A stretch of DNA of 64,000 nucleotides, from positions 62,001 through 126,000 of the forward strand of contig NZ_NISY01000010.1 of the NCBI RefSeq assembly GCF_007595705.1, in the 5' to 3' direction. The notes under the pieces were generated by a model. The model worked only from the letters and a program-made list of their open reading frames with translations, was not told the DNA's origin and ran no database searches. This DNA comes from Streptomyces sp. SAJ15 (GTDB lineage: Bacteria; Actinomycetota; Actinomycetes; Streptomycetales; Streptomycetaceae). Numbering within the stretch: the first letter of the stretch is position 1; each line of letters starts with the position of its first letter. A program made the translations under genes and the position numbers. Of this stretch, positions 1-8,834 are shown one piece after another.

Positions 1-1
1 G

Positions 2-88
2 GACGAGGAGCGTGTCCCGAACCCGGTCTTCGGCCTGGTGGGCCTGCTGACCACGGCGAACGTCTTCATCGCGGTGCTGTGGACCTGA
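2..88 (+). CDS. C-terminal end of a membrane protein (5' part outside window)
   Basis: Only the last 28 codons are present, ending in TGA. They encode an acidic stretch followed by a hydrophobic segment (FGLVGLLTTANVFIAVLW) that looks like a final transmembrane helix ending at the C-terminus. Codon use is typical of the genome, with G or C in nearly every third position. The family cannot be named from this fragment. It converges on the NlpC/P60 gene, and the 91 bases between them are GC-rich. Confidence 0.6.
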   Translation, partial: DEERVPNPVFGLVGLLTTANVFIAVLWT

Positions 89-179
89 GCGGGCCGGGAC
101 CGGGGACGCCGGTTCCCGTACCCGCCGGTTCCCACGGCCGTCCGCCGCGGCGCCCCGGGGTGAGGCCGGGCGCCGCCGG

Positions 180-1379
180 CTACGCCGGGCGGACGTTGCC
201 GTAGATCGGCATCTCCGTGATCGGAGCGATCTTCACGATGTCGCCCGGCTTCGGCGCGTGGATCATCATTCCGTCGCCGATGTAGAGCCCCACATGGCTG
301 ATGTCGTCGTAGAAGAAGACCAGGTCACCCGGGATGAGCTCGGACGTCGCCACCCGCTGGCCGACCTTCACCTGGTCCCAGGTGGTGCGCGGCAGGGTGA
401 CCTCGGCGGCCTTCCAGGCGGCCTGGGTGAGCCCCGAGCAGTCATATGAATCGGGGCCGGTCGCTCCCCAGACGTACGGCTTGCCGAGCTGGGCCCGGGC
501 GAAGGCGATCGCCCGCTCCGCCTTGGTGGCGTGCGAGCCGGAGTCGCTCCCCGGGCCCGAGCCGGACCCGGTGTCGGTACCGGTCCCGCTGTCGCCGCCG
601 GCGTCCTGGTCGGGCGTGGGCTGCCGCCTGCGCCGCTCGGCCTCCTCGCGCTGCCGCTCCTTCTCCGCCAGCTCGGCGGCCTTGCGGCGGGCCTCCGCCT
701 CCTTGCGCCTCTCGATCGCCGCCAGTCGCGCCTTCTCCTCGGCGGTCAGCCGCGACAGCAGCGTGCGGGCCTCCGCCAGCTTGCCCTGGACGGTCTCCTT
801 CTTGGTTCGCAGCCGCCTCTGCGACTCGGACAGCCGGGTCAGGCTCCGGGCGGCCTCGGCGCGCTGGGTGGCCGCCTCCGCCGTCTGGACGCGGAAGTCG
901 TCGACCGCCTCCTTCTGGCGGCCGGTGAGCCGGTCCATGAGGTGGCTCCGGTCGAAGAAGTCCTGCGGGTCGGAGGCGAGCAGCAGGGTCGCGGTGTTCG
1001 CCACCCCGCCGTGCCGGTACTGGGCCGCGGCGTACGAGCCCAGGACGCGGCGTGCCTCGTTGAGCTTCTCGGTGCGCCGCGCGGCGTCCTCGATCATGCG
1101 GTCCACGGTGGCGCGCTGCGTGTCCGCGCGCTCCTTGGCCGCGTTGTACTCCTGGGTGGCGGTGCCCGCCTCCCGGTAGAGCAGCTCGACCCGCTCCCTG
1201 ACCTCCTCCAGCGTCGGCTCGGGCGCGCGGGGCGCGGCCTGCGCGCTCGGGGCGGCCTGGGACAGCAGGGTGACGGAGGCGAGGGCGGCGGTGGTGACGC
1301 CGACGGCCGTCCGGCGCCCGGCGGGCGCGGACTGGATCCGGGCGGATATCCGGGGGCGCGGTTTGCGGTGCGACGCCAA
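180..1379 (-). CDS. Secreted NlpC/P60 cell-wall hydrolase with coiled-coil region
   Basis: The 399-residue protein has a signal peptide (about residues 1-48, with an AQA-type cleavage site), a long charged coiled-coil region (about 55-245), a Gly/Ser/Asp linker (about 255-282) and a C-terminal NlpC/P60 domain. The domain carries the catalytic Cys314 (in DCSGLT), His362 (in SHVGLY) and a third polar residue, probably His374. Family members cut peptide stems of peptidoglycan outside the cell, usually the D-Glu to diamino acid bond. The layout resembles RipA-like hydrolases of actinobacteria, where the coiled coil restrains activity or binds partners. The start is TTG, chosen because GGAGG lies 7 bases upstream and the signal peptide follows at once. 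A c-di-AMP riboswitch occupies the leader, so expression should follow c-di-AMP level. Confidence 0.93.
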   Translation of the reverse strand: MASHRKPRPRISARIQSAPAGRRTAVGVTTAALASVTLLSQAAPSAQAAPRAPEPTLEEVRERVELLYREAGTATQEYNAAKERADTQRATVDRMIEDAARRTEKLNEARRVLGSYAAAQYRHGGVANTATLLLASDPQDFFDRSHLMDRLTGRQKEAVDDFRVQTAEAATQRAEAARSLTRLSESQRRLRTKKETVQGKLAEARTLLSRLTAEEKARLAAIERRKEAEARRKAAELAEKERQREEAERRRRQPTPDQDAGGDSGTGTDTGSGSGPGSDSGSHATKAERAIAFARAQLGKPYVWGATGPDSYDCSGLTQAAWKAAEVTLPRTTWDQVKVGQRVATSELIPGDLVFFYDDISHVGLYIGDGMMIHAPKPGDIVKIAPITEMPIYGNVRPA

Positions 1380-1395
1380 GGAGGCGCCTCCTTCC

Positions 1396-1605
1396 GTGGA
1401 CCGCCTACCGGGTTAGCTGTCGGGTTCGGGCGTCGGAAGGCTGCCCTACGGTCCGTACGGGCCGGCATCGAGCGAGAGCACCGATGGCCGGTGGTCCGAT
1501 ACGGTCTGATTCACCCCGGTCCTGCGTGTGGGTCCCCGGCTCCGGGTGCCTGGTGGGGCAGGGCCGGACTCGACGGAGGCGGCCCGTGCCGGCGCGGTCG
1601 CCGAC
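1396..1605 (-). promoter_or_regulatory. ydaO-type c-di-AMP riboswitch in the NlpC/P60 leader
   Basis: Read on the minus strand, the leader has the class hallmarks in order: GCCGGGGACC (about 1529-1538), GACCGGGGTGAATC (about 1506-1519), and the 3' block GACAGCTAACCCGGTAGGCGG (about 1401-1421), followed directly by the Shine-Dalgarno GGAAGGAGG. These blocks match those I know from Streptomyces ydaO riboswitches ahead of rpfA and other wall-hydrolase genes. The 5' edge is approximate. In actinobacteria this class is an OFF switch in which c-di-AMP lowers expression. No clear intrinsic terminator lies before the start. The aptamer's 3' strand sits next to the ribosome site, so control may be by access to that site or by Rho. 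Confidence 0.9.
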
Positions 1606-1710
1606 GGGCGGTGCGGGCCGCTTGGGCGAGCACGCTAGCCAACGCGCGGGGCCCCTGGGAAGCCTGCTGTTCGATTTGCCCCGATACCATTCCGTGACTT
1701 CGTCGGCCCG

Positions 1711-1733
1711 TTGTCGGTGCGGACGCCTAGACT
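1711..1733 (+). promoter_or_regulatory. PafBC (RecA-NDp) type DNA-damage promoter of pcrA
   Basis: TTGTCGGTG is followed by exactly 8 bases and then TAGACT. This fits the actinobacterial RecA-NDp promoter pattern TTGTCRGTG-N8-TANNNT, the binding site of the PafB/PafC regulators of the LexA-independent DNA-damage response. The -10 ends at 1733, which puts the transcript start near 1740, next to the ATG at 1743. The mRNA is therefore nearly leaderless. The GTG at 1737 would lie upstream of the transcript start and is not a likely initiator. Confidence 0.85.
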
Positions 1734-1742
1734 CGTGTGGCG

Positions 1743-4274
1743 ATGAGCAGCAGCCTCTTTGACGACAGCTTCCTGGCGGGCCTCGAACCCTCGGGCGAGG
1801 AGCCCCCGCCGCCGCCCGAGGACCCCGAGGACGTCGGGTACGCGGCCGCGGAGGAGGTGCCGCACGACCTGTTCGGCGACACTTTTAACGTGCCCGCACC
1901 GAGGGAGCCCAGGGACACCCACTACCGGGACGGCGCCCCCCGCCCCGCCGTCGACCCGGCGGCGCTGCTGGAAGGGCTCAACGAGCAGCAGAGGGCGGCC
2001 GTCGAGCACTCCGGCGGACCGCTGCTGATCGTCGCCGGCGCCGGCTCCGGCAAGACCCGGGTGCTGACCCATCGCATCGCCCATCTGCTCGGCACCCGCC
2101 GGGTGCACCCCGGCCAGATCCTGGCGATCACCTTCACCAACAAGGCCGCCGGCGAGATGAAGGAGCGCGTCGAGGACCTGGTCGGCCCGCGGGCGAGCGC
2201 CATGTGGGTGATGACCTTCCACAGCGCCTGCGTGCGCATCCTGCGCCGCGAGTCGAAGAAGCTCGGCTTCACCTCCTCCTTCTCGATCTACGACGCGGCC
2301 GACTCCAAGCGGCTGATGGCGCTGGTCTGCCGGGACCTCGACCTGGACCCCAAGCGCTTCCCGCCCAAGTCCTTCAGCGCGAAGATCTCCAACCTCAAGA
2401 ACGAGCTCATCGACGAGGAGACCTTCGCCGGCCAGGCCGCGGACGGCTTCGAGAAGACGCTCGCCCAGGCGTACGCGATGTACCAGTCGCGGCTGCGCGA
2501 GGCGAACGCGCTGGACTTCGACGACATCATCATGACGACGGTCAACCTGCTCCAGGCGTTCCCTGACGTCGCCGAGCACTACCGCCGTCGCTTCCGCCAT
2601 GTGCTGGTCGACGAGTACCAGGACACCAACCACGCGCAGTACACCCTGGTGCGCGAGCTGGTGGGCACCGACACCGAGGAGCTCCCCGCCGCCGAGCTGT
2701 GCGTGGTGGGCGACGCCGACCAGTCGATCTACGCCTTCCGGGGCGCCACCATCCGCAACATCCTCCAGTTCGAGGAGGACTACCCGCAGGCCAGGACGAT
2801 CCTGCTGGAGCAGAACTACCGCTCCACCCAGACCATCCTGAACGCCGCCAACGCGGTCATCGAGCGGAACGAGAACCGCCGCCCCAAGAACCTGTGGACC
2901 GAGGCCGGCGCCGGGGCGACGATCACCGGCTATGTCGCGGACACCGAGCACGACGAGGCCCAGTTCGTCGCCGACGAGATCGACCGGCTGACCGACGACG
3001 GCCACGCCAAGGCCGGCGACGTCGCCGTCTTCTACCGCACCAACGCCCAGTCCCGCGTCTTCGAAGAGATCTTCATCCGGGTGGGCCTGCCCTACAAGGT
3101 CGTCGGCGGTGTGCGCTTCTACGAGCGCAAGGAGGTCCGGGACGTCCTGGCCTACCTGCGGGTGCTGGCCAACCCCGAGGACACCGTCCCGCTGCGGCGC
3201 ATCCTCAACGTGCCCAAGCGCGGCATCGGCGAGCGCGCCGAGGCGATGATCGAGGCCCTCGCGCTGCGCGAGAAGATCTCCTTCGCGCAGGCGCTGCGCC
3301 GCGTCGACGAGGCGTACGGCATGGCGGCCCGCTCCAGCAACGCCGTGAAGCGCTTCAACACGCTGCTGGAGGAGCTGCGCACGGTCGTGGAGTCGGGCGC
3401 CGGTCCCGCCACCGTGCTGGAGGCCGTCCTGGAGCGCACCGGCTACCTCGCCGAGCTGCAGAACTCCACCGACCCGCAGGACGAGACCCGCATCGAGAAC
3501 CTCCAGGAGCTGGCCTCGGTCGCCCTGGAGTTCGAGCAGGAGCGCACCGAGGCCGAGCCGGGCACCCTCGCCGAGTTCCTGGAGCGGGTGGCCCTGGTCG
3601 CCGACTCCGACCAGATCCCCGACGAGGACACCGAGGGCACCGGCGTCATCACCCTGATGACCCTGCACACCGCCAAGGGCCTGGAGTTCCCGGTGGTCTT
3701 CCTGACCGGCTTGGAGGACGGCGTCTTCCCGCACATGCGGGCGCTGGGCCAGACCAAGGAGCTGGAGGAGGAGCGCCGGCTGGCGTACGTGGGCATCACC
3801 CGCGCCCGCGAGCGGCTGTACCTGACCCGGTCCACCATGCGCAGCGCCTGGGGCCAGCCCTCGTACAACCCGCCCTCCCGCTTCCTGGAGGAGATCCCCG
3901 ACCAGTACCTGACCTGGAAGCGGACCGGGCCGTCGACACCGTCGGCCAGCATGGGCGCGCTGGGCTCGCGGGGCTCCGGGACGTCGATGGGCGCGATGGG
4001 CGCCATGGGCGCGGTCTCCGGGATCACCTCCGCCCTGTCGGCCTCCTCCGCGGCCCGCGGCAAGACGGCTGCCAGCGGCTTCGCCACCCGCCGCGCCAAG
4101 GAGCGCCCCGTGGTCGCGCTGGCCGTCGGCGACCGGGTCACCCACGACACCTTCGGGCTCGGCCGGGTGGTCGGGCTGAAGGGCAGCGGGGACAGCGCGG
4201 AGGCGACGATCGACTTCGGGGACGAGAAGCCGAAGCGGTTGCTTCTGCGGTACGCGCCTGTCGAGAAGCTCTGA
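1743..4274 (+). CDS. pcrA: ATP-dependent DNA helicase PcrA/UvrD
   Basis: This is an 843-residue superfamily 1A 3'-5' helicase that acts in repair and in removing RecA and other blocks. It has an acidic, proline-rich N-terminal extension of about 75 residues that B. subtilis PcrA lacks. Then come the Q motif (LNEQQRAAV), Walker A AGAGSGKT (about 98-105), motif Ia (TFTNKAA), Walker B DEYQDTN, motif III GDADQSIYAFRGA, motif IV QNYRST, motif V (TLHTAKGLEF) and motif VI (YVGITRARE). After a Gly/Met/Ala-rich linker the last 45 residues form the basic Tudor-like domain typical of PcrA, thought to contact RNA polymerase. The ATG at 1743 is preferred over GTG 1737 because of the promoter position. The damage promoter fits its repair role. 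Confidence 0.96.
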   Translation: MSSSLFDDSFLAGLEPSGEEPPPPPEDPEDVGYAAAEEVPHDLFGDTFNVPAPREPRDTHYRDGAPRPAVDPAALLEGLNEQQRAAVEHSGGPLLIVAGAGSGKTRVLTHRIAHLLGTRRVHPGQILAITFTNKAAGEMKERVEDLVGPRASAMWVMTFHSACVRILRRESKKLGFTSSFSIYDAADSKRLMALVCRDLDLDPKRFPPKSFSAKISNLKNELIDEETFAGQAADGFEKTLAQAYAMYQSRLREANALDFDDIIMTTVNLLQAFPDVAEHYRRRFRHVLVDEYQDTNHAQYTLVRELVGTDTEELPAAELCVVGDADQSIYAFRGATIRNILQFEEDYPQARTILLEQNYRSTQTILNAANAVIERNENRRPKNLWTEAGAGATITGYVADTEHDEAQFVADEIDRLTDDGHAKAGDVAVFYRTNAQSRVFEEIFIRVGLPYKVVGGVRFYERKEVRDVLAYLRVLANPEDTVPLRRILNVPKRGIGERAEAMIEALALREKISFAQALRRVDEAYGMAARSSNAVKRFNTLLEELRTVVESGAGPATVLEAVLERTGYLAELQNSTDPQDETRIENLQELASVALEFEQERTEAEPGTLAEFLERVALVADSDQIPDEDTEGTGVITLMTLHTAKGLEFPVVFLTGLEDGVFPHMRALGQTKELEEERRLAYVGITRARERLYLTRSTMRSAWGQPSYNPPSRFLEEIPDQYLTWKRTGPSTPSASMGALGSRGSGTSMGAMGAMGAVSGITSALSASSAARGKTAASGFATRRAKERPVVALAVGDRVTHDTFGLGRVVGLKGSGDSAEATIDFGDEKPKRLLLRYAPVEKL

Positions 4275-4344
4275 CGCTCCGCTAGGGGTGCGGGGGGAGT
4301 GGGGGCGGGAGGCTGAGGCCGTCTCTTGCCTGCGGGCCGGTTGT

Positions 4345-4442
4345 GGCTGAGCGCGCGGTTCCCCGCGCCCCTGAGGGGGACGCCTGGTTCGCGGTTCTGG
4401 GGCGGGCCCGCTGGGGCTGAGCGCGCGGTTCCCCGCGCCCCT
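4345..4442. repeat. Two copies of a 28-bp GC-rich hairpin repeat between convergent genes
   Basis: GGCTGAGCGCGCGGTTCCCC followed by GCGCCCCT occurs at 4345-4372 and again, identical, at 4415-4442. Each copy can fold as CGCGCGG-TTCC-CCGCGCC-like hairpins. Elements of this kind are scattered in many copies downstream of Streptomyces genes. Here the pair lies between the ends of pcrA and the MocR gene and probably serves as a transcription end for both. The second copy reaches the MocR stop codon. Confidence 0.7.
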
Positions 4443-5896
4443 TACGGGGTCTGGGCTGGGGGGAGGGTGCGGCAGAGGGCCTGTAGGGCGTCCGGGTAGG
4501 CGTGGTCGGGCGGGGTCGCGTAGCCGACCACCAGCCCGTCGACGGGGGGTGTGGGGCACTCGGGGTGGCGGTAGGGCGCCAGGCCCTCCAGGGCCAGGCC
4601 CTGCCAGACCGCGTCGCGCACCACGGCCCGCTCGGTGCCCGGCGGCAGGCCCAGCACGGCGTGCAGCCCGGCGGCGATGCCGGTGACGCGGATGTGCGGG
4701 GCATGCTCGGCGAGCGCGGCGACGAGCTGGTCGCGGCGGCTCCGGTAGCGCTGCCGCATCCGGCGTACGTGCCGGTCGTAGCCGCCCGACTCGATGAAGT
4801 CCGCCAGCGTCAGCTGCTCCAGGGCGCTGGTCCACGGCTCCCGCTGGCCCTTGGCCGCGATGACCGGCTCGACCAGATGGCCGGGCAGCACCATCCAGCC
4901 CATGCGCAGCGCGGGGGAGAGCGCCTTGCTGACGGAGCCCAGGTAGACGACCCGGTCGGGGTCCAGGCCCTGGACCGCGCCGACCGGCTGCCGGTCGTAG
5001 CGGAACTCCCCGTCGTAGTCGTCCTCCAGCACCAGCCCGCCGCCGGTCCGCGCCCAGTCGACCACGGCCGACCGTCGCTCGGGGTGGAGCGGGCCGCCGG
5101 TGGGGAACTGGTGGGCGGGGGTGAGCAGAACCGTTCCGGTCCCGCGCGCCGTCGGGCCGGACAGCGCGTCGACCACGGCGCCGTGCTCGTCGATGGGCAG
5201 CGGGACGGTGCGGACTTCGGCGTCGGCCAGGAGGGAGCGGTGGAAGGGCAGCCCGTAGGACTCCACGGCGAGCGGGGCGGGCCCGTCGGCGGGCGCGCCG
5301 GACCACCCCAGCACCCGGGCCAACAGCCGCAGGGCGCCGGCGAAGCCGGTGCAGATGACGATCCGGTCGGGTTCGGTGCGGACACCGCGGACGCGGGCGA
5401 GGTACTCGGTCAGGGCGCGGCGCAGCTCGATGCGGCCGTGGGGATCGCCGGGGCCGAACGCCTCGTTGGGGGCGACGTTCAGCGCCCGACGGGCGGAGGC
5501 CAGCCAGGCGGCACGCGGGAAGGCGGACGGGTCGGGCTTGCCCTGCACCAGATCCAGGACCGGGCGGGCATGCGGCTGCGGCGGGCGTCGACGCACCGGC
5601 GCGGGGCGCAACGGTTCGGCACGTCGGGCGACGCGGGTGCCGGAGCCCTGACGGGCGGTCAGCCAGCCCTCCGCGACCAGCTCGGCGTAGGCGTCGGCGA
5701 CGGTGTTGCGGGCGATGCCGAGGTCGGCGGCGAGGGACCGGTAGGGCGGCAGCTTGGTTCCGGGGGCCAGCCGCCCGGTGCGGATGGCGTCACGCAGGGC
5801 GCGCATGAGGACGGCGCGGCGGCTACCGGCGCCGGTGAGCTCAAGGTGGAGGTCGCTGCCGAGGGTCTCGGCGGCTCTGAGCCAAGAGTCCGTCAT
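4442..5896 (-). CDS. MocR/PdxR-type regulator (GntR HTH fused to aminotransferase-fold domain)
   Basis: The 484-residue protein has an N-terminal GntR winged helix (about residues 25-90, with LPPYRSLAADLGIARNTV) and a C-terminal fold-type I PLP domain. The LGSVSKALSP segment carries the PLP lysine, and LEDDYDGEFRYD is the conserved tract seen in MocR proteins. MocR regulators bind PLP or a PLP adduct and control genes such as those for vitamin B6 or GABA use. Nothing of that kind lies next to it, so its target is unknown. It lies 85 bases downstream of the M23 gene on the same strand. A close paralogue sits at 57796-59232. A real aminotransferase role is less likely given the HTH. Confidence 0.92.
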   Translation of the reverse strand: MTDSWLRAAETLGSDLHLELTGAGSRRAVLMRALRDAIRTGRLAPGTKLPPYRSLAADLGIARNTVADAYAELVAEGWLTARQGSGTRVARRAEPLRPAPVRRRPPQPHARPVLDLVQGKPDPSAFPRAAWLASARRALNVAPNEAFGPGDPHGRIELRRALTEYLARVRGVRTEPDRIVICTGFAGALRLLARVLGWSGAPADGPAPLAVESYGLPFHRSLLADAEVRTVPLPIDEHGAVVDALSGPTARGTGTVLLTPAHQFPTGGPLHPERRSAVVDWARTGGGLVLEDDYDGEFRYDRQPVGAVQGLDPDRVVYLGSVSKALSPALRMGWMVLPGHLVEPVIAAKGQREPWTSALEQLTLADFIESGGYDRHVRRMRQRYRSRRDQLVAALAEHAPHIRVTGIAAGLHAVLGLPPGTERAVVRDAVWQGLALEGLAPYRHPECPTPPVDGLVVGYATPPDHAYPDALQALCRTLPPAQTP

Positions 5897-5981
5897 GGGA
5901 CGGAGCCTAGGTGGTGGGCCCGGGGGGACCGCGGGGTGGTCGCGGCTGTGACGGCGGGCGCGGCGCGGGGTCGCCGGCGGG

Positions 5982-7634
5982 CTACATCGGGTCGAGCCCG
6001 TGGCTGCGCAGCCACGGCACCGGGTCGATGGCCGAGCCGCTGCCCGGGCGGACCTCGAAGTGCAGGTGGGGGCCGGTGGAGTTGCCGGAGTTGCCGGAGT
6101 ACGCGATGACGTCCCCGGCCTTCACCGAGCCACTCCGGATCTTGGTGGTGCTGAGATGGCAGTACCAGGTCTCGGTGCCGTCGGGGGAGGTCACTATCGC
6201 CATGTTTCCGTACGCGTTGTTCCACTGGGTGCGTACGGTGCCGTCGGTGGCGGCCATCACCGGCGTGCCGTAGCTCACCGGGAAGTCGATGCCGGTGTGC
6301 ACCGACATCCAGTTGATGCCGGCCTGTCCGTAGCCGGCGCTCAGTCCGTGCTGGGCGACCGGGAGGGCGAACTTCGGCCGCAGCCGCTCCTTGCGCGCGG
6401 CCTCCTCCGCCGCCCGCTTCCGCTCGGCCTCCTGACGTTCCTTGAGGTCGATGCGCTCCTGGGTGCGGCTGGCGCGGTTGGCGAAGTCGTCGGCGTTGCG
6501 GGTGACCCCGGCGAGCTGGGTGTCCAGCTTGCTGTTGGCGACCGACGCCTTGACGGGCGGGGCGTCCTTGGCGGCCTGCGTCGTCTTGGACTCCTCCTTC
6601 GAACCGCTGCCGATGCCGCTGACGGCGGCCGCGGCCACCGCGGTCACACCCATGATGGCGACCGAGGGGACGGCGACGGTGAGGAGCGCGGAGCGCTTGG
6701 GGCGGGCGGCCGCGGTGCGGCGGCGGGCGCGCGCTCCGTCGCGGCGGGCGGACTCGCGGCGCGGGGCGTCGGCGTGGGATGCCGCGTCCGCGTCGGCGTG
6801 CGGCGCGACGAGGACGGGTTCGGCGTCGTCCGGGTCGCCGTGGAGCTCCGGATCCGGGCGGGGCGCGTCGTCGGCGTGCGCGGCTGCCTCGGCGGCCGTG
6901 GAATCCCCCTCGGGCGCGGGGTCGTGCCGGGGCTGCTCGCCGTCCTGGGCCCAGAGGGCGGCGTCCCAGGTCTGGGTCAGACCGGTGTCGGTTCCGGTAC
7001 CGGTGTTCCAGTGGCCGGTGTCGTATGAGGCGCCGGTGTCGTACGAGCCGGTGCCGTGCGAGCCGGTGTCGTGCGAGCCGCCGGTGTCGTACGAGCCGGT
7101 GGCGTGCGCGTCGTAGCCGCCGGGGGCGGCCGCCGCCTCCCAGGTCCCGCCGTCCCAACCGCCCGAGGCGTCGGCGGCGTCCCAGGATCCGGTGTCCCAA
7201 CCGCCGCTGTCCCAGGAGCCGCTGGTGTCCACGGCGCCGTGCTGGGCGGGGATGCCGGCCTGACCGGAGGCGTCGGCGACCGGCTGGTAGTCGGCACCGG
7301 ACCAGAGCGCGGAGGTGTCGTACGCGCCGGAGTCCCAGTGCTGCGTGGCGTCGCTGGAACCGGCGGCCCACTGGGTGGCGTCGTACTGACCGCCGGTGTC
7401 GTACGAGCCGGTGCCGTGCGCGTCGTAGCCGGAGTAGGCGCCGGTGTCGTAGCCGGCGAGTTGGTCGAAGGAGCCGGTGGAGTAGACGTCGGTGCCGGTG
7501 ACGTAGCCGTCGTACGCAGCGTAGGAGTGCGTGGAACCCTGCTGCTCCTCATAACCCCCGTAGTGCGGGGTGTAAGAGGCGTCGGGAGCGGGGACGGTCG
7601 GGATGGAGCTCCCCGACGGGTGACGGTCGTTCAC
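5982..7634 (-). CDS. Membrane-anchored M23 (LytM-type) peptidase with Tyr-Asp-Thr-Gly-rich N-terminus
   Basis: The 550-residue protein is in three parts. The first 240 residues are low-complexity, with many copies of YDTG, GSYDTG and SWDSG-like units. After an acidic, then basic stretch comes one transmembrane helix (about 316-338). A short coiled coil (about 385-418) leads to a C-terminal M23 domain with the full zinc and catalytic set: H446 and D450 in HTGIDF, H493 in YCHLS, and H523/H525 in HLHF. Such enzymes cut peptide cross-bridges in peptidoglycan. With no signal peptide, the repeat region should be cytoplasmic and the peptidase outside. The start GTG at 7634 (MNDRHPSG) is preferred over the in-frame GTG 7637 and TTG 7640 because AGAGAAG lies 6 bases before it. 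Confidence 0.9.
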   Translation of the reverse strand: MNDRHPSGSSIPTVPAPDASYTPHYGGYEEQQGSTHSYAAYDGYVTGTDVYSTGSFDQLAGYDTGAYSGYDAHGTGSYDTGGQYDATQWAAGSSDATQHWDSGAYDTSALWSGADYQPVADASGQAGIPAQHGAVDTSGSWDSGGWDTGSWDAADASGGWDGGTWEAAAAPGGYDAHATGSYDTGGSHDTGSHGTGSYDTGASYDTGHWNTGTGTDTGLTQTWDAALWAQDGEQPRHDPAPEGDSTAAEAAAHADDAPRPDPELHGDPDDAEPVLVAPHADADAASHADAPRRESARRDGARARRRTAAARPKRSALLTVAVPSVAIMGVTAVAAAAVSGIGSGSKEESKTTQAAKDAPPVKASVANSKLDTQLAGVTRNADDFANRASRTQERIDLKERQEAERKRAAEEAARKERLRPKFALPVAQHGLSAGYGQAGINWMSVHTGIDFPVSYGTPVMAATDGTVRTQWNNAYGNMAIVTSPDGTETWYCHLSTTKIRSGSVKAGDVIAYSGNSGNSTGPHLHFEVRPGSGSAIDPVPWLRSHGLDPM

Positions 7635-7761
7635 CACCAACTTCTCTTTCGCCTCGGCAGCAGGAGCTGGGGGTCTGGGGGGATCCCCAGGGCGGTGCAG
7701 TGCGGCGACTGTACCCGGCAGTATGCGACGGCGACAATCTTCGGCGGGGCACCGGCGGCAC

Positions 7762-7788
7762 CCGAAAGGGCTTTTGGCCGTCTTTCGG
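7762..7788 (-). terminator. Hairpin downstream of the alpha/beta hydrolase gene
   Basis: CCGAAAG and CTTTCGG form the ends of a hairpin about 65 bases past the hydrolase stop, in the gap before the M23 gene. There is no U-tract, so it is only a possible terminator. Confidence 0.4.
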
Positions 7789-7850
7789 CTGTCTGAACGC
7801 CATTGCTTGGCCCGGCGTTCGAATCGCGTTCGGGGAATTCGTCGGTGTGT

Positions 7851-8834
7851 TCAGGCGACCGAGGCGGTGCCGGAAGCGTCCGCCGGTGGGTCCGGAGGGC
7901 CGTCCTGCGTGCGTTCCGGTGGCTTCTTCGAGCGAGGGTTGGACCGGGCGTCTCGGCGCGTCGACTTCGGCTCGGTCGACTTCCGGCCGGCCTCGTCCCG
8001 TCCTTCCGTTTCGGGGTGTTCCTCCGCTTCCGGTTCGATCGGGGACCCGTCCAGGGCCTGCCGCACCCCGGTGGCTATCGCGGGGTGCACCGGGAGCGCG
8101 AGATGCCCGACGCCCTTGACGCAGACGTTCTCGGCCTGAAGGTCGGGGTGGTCGATCTGGGCCGTCTCGACGGGCGTCATCACCTGGTCCATGTCGCTCC
8201 AGAAGCTCACGAACCGGGTGCGGCAGCCCGGCGCGGGCAGCCGCAGCTCCGCGATCACGGTCGAGTCCGGGCGCATCTGGCGCACGATGGGGTGCGCCGA
8301 GAGCAGCGGCGCGGCGCGGGTGCCGCTGTGCGGGGTGCCGAGCGTCACCAGGGTGTGGACGCGGGCGTCGCCGCCCAGGCGCTGCACGTAGTAGCGGGCG
8401 ATCAGCCCGCCGAGGCTGTGCCCGACCAGATCCAGCCGGCGCTGGCCGGTGCGGGCGCAGATCTCCTCCACATGCTTGCCCAGCAGCTCGGCGGCGGTGC
8501 GGATGTCGCAGGTGAGCGGAGAGTAGTTGAGCGCCTCGACATGGTGCCGTCCGTGCTGACGCAGCGAGCGGCGCAGCAGCACGAAGACGGATCGGTTGTC
8601 GATGAACCCGTGGAGCAGAAGGACGGGCCTGTGAACCTGGCTTTCGGGAGATTTCGGCGCGCGCTCGGACGACGAGGGTGCCGAGTCCTCCGGCGGGTGC
8701 TCCTGCGCGAACCCCGTCGGGTACAGCAGGACGTGCGCGGCGAGCACCGCCACGTCGACGGCGGTGGCCCTCACCAGTGCCGTAGAGGAGCGCAGTGGGG
8801 AGAGTAGGGAATGGGGAAAGGGAATGGCCCTCAT
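7851..8834 (-). CDS. Alpha/beta hydrolase, lipase/PGAP1-like, membrane-associated
   Basis: The 327-residue protein has a hydrophobic N-terminal segment (about residues 18-42, possibly an uncleaved anchor). The hydrolase core includes the HGFIDN oxyanion region (about 75-80), the nucleophile elbow GHSLGG with Ser140, an acid in SDMD (Asp214 or Asp216), and His244 in GVGHLALP. The motif set matches triacylglycerol lipase or PGAP1-like esterases of Streptomyces; the natural substrate is unknown. The C-terminal 65 residues are charged and disordered. The start ATG at 8834 is chosen because GGGAGG lies 8 bases upstream; the longer reading to 9176 runs through the intergenic hairpin and lacks a ribosome site. 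It is divergent from icmB. Confidence 0.88.
   Translation of the reverse strand: MRAIPFPHSLLSPLRSSTALVRATAVDVAVLAAHVLLYPTGFAQEHPPEDSAPSSSERAPKSPESQVHRPVLLLHGFIDNRSVFVLLRRSLRQHGRHHVEALNYSPLTCDIRTAAELLGKHVEEICARTGQRRLDLVGHSLGGLIARYYVQRLGGDARVHTLVTLGTPHSGTRAAPLLSAHPIVRQMRPDSTVIAELRLPAPGCRTRFVSFWSDMDQVMTPVETAQIDHPDLQAENVCVKGVGHLALPVHPAIATGVRQALDGSPIEPEAEEHPETEGRDEAGRKSTEPKSTRRDARSNPRSKKPPERTQDGPPDPPADASGTASVA

Noticed and set aside
1635..5306. Very long open frame of over 1200 codons opposite pcrA
   Set aside because: It runs antisense to pcrA and part of MocR, has Arg/Gly/Ala/Val-rich shadow composition and no domain or ribosome site. High GC alone gives such frames.
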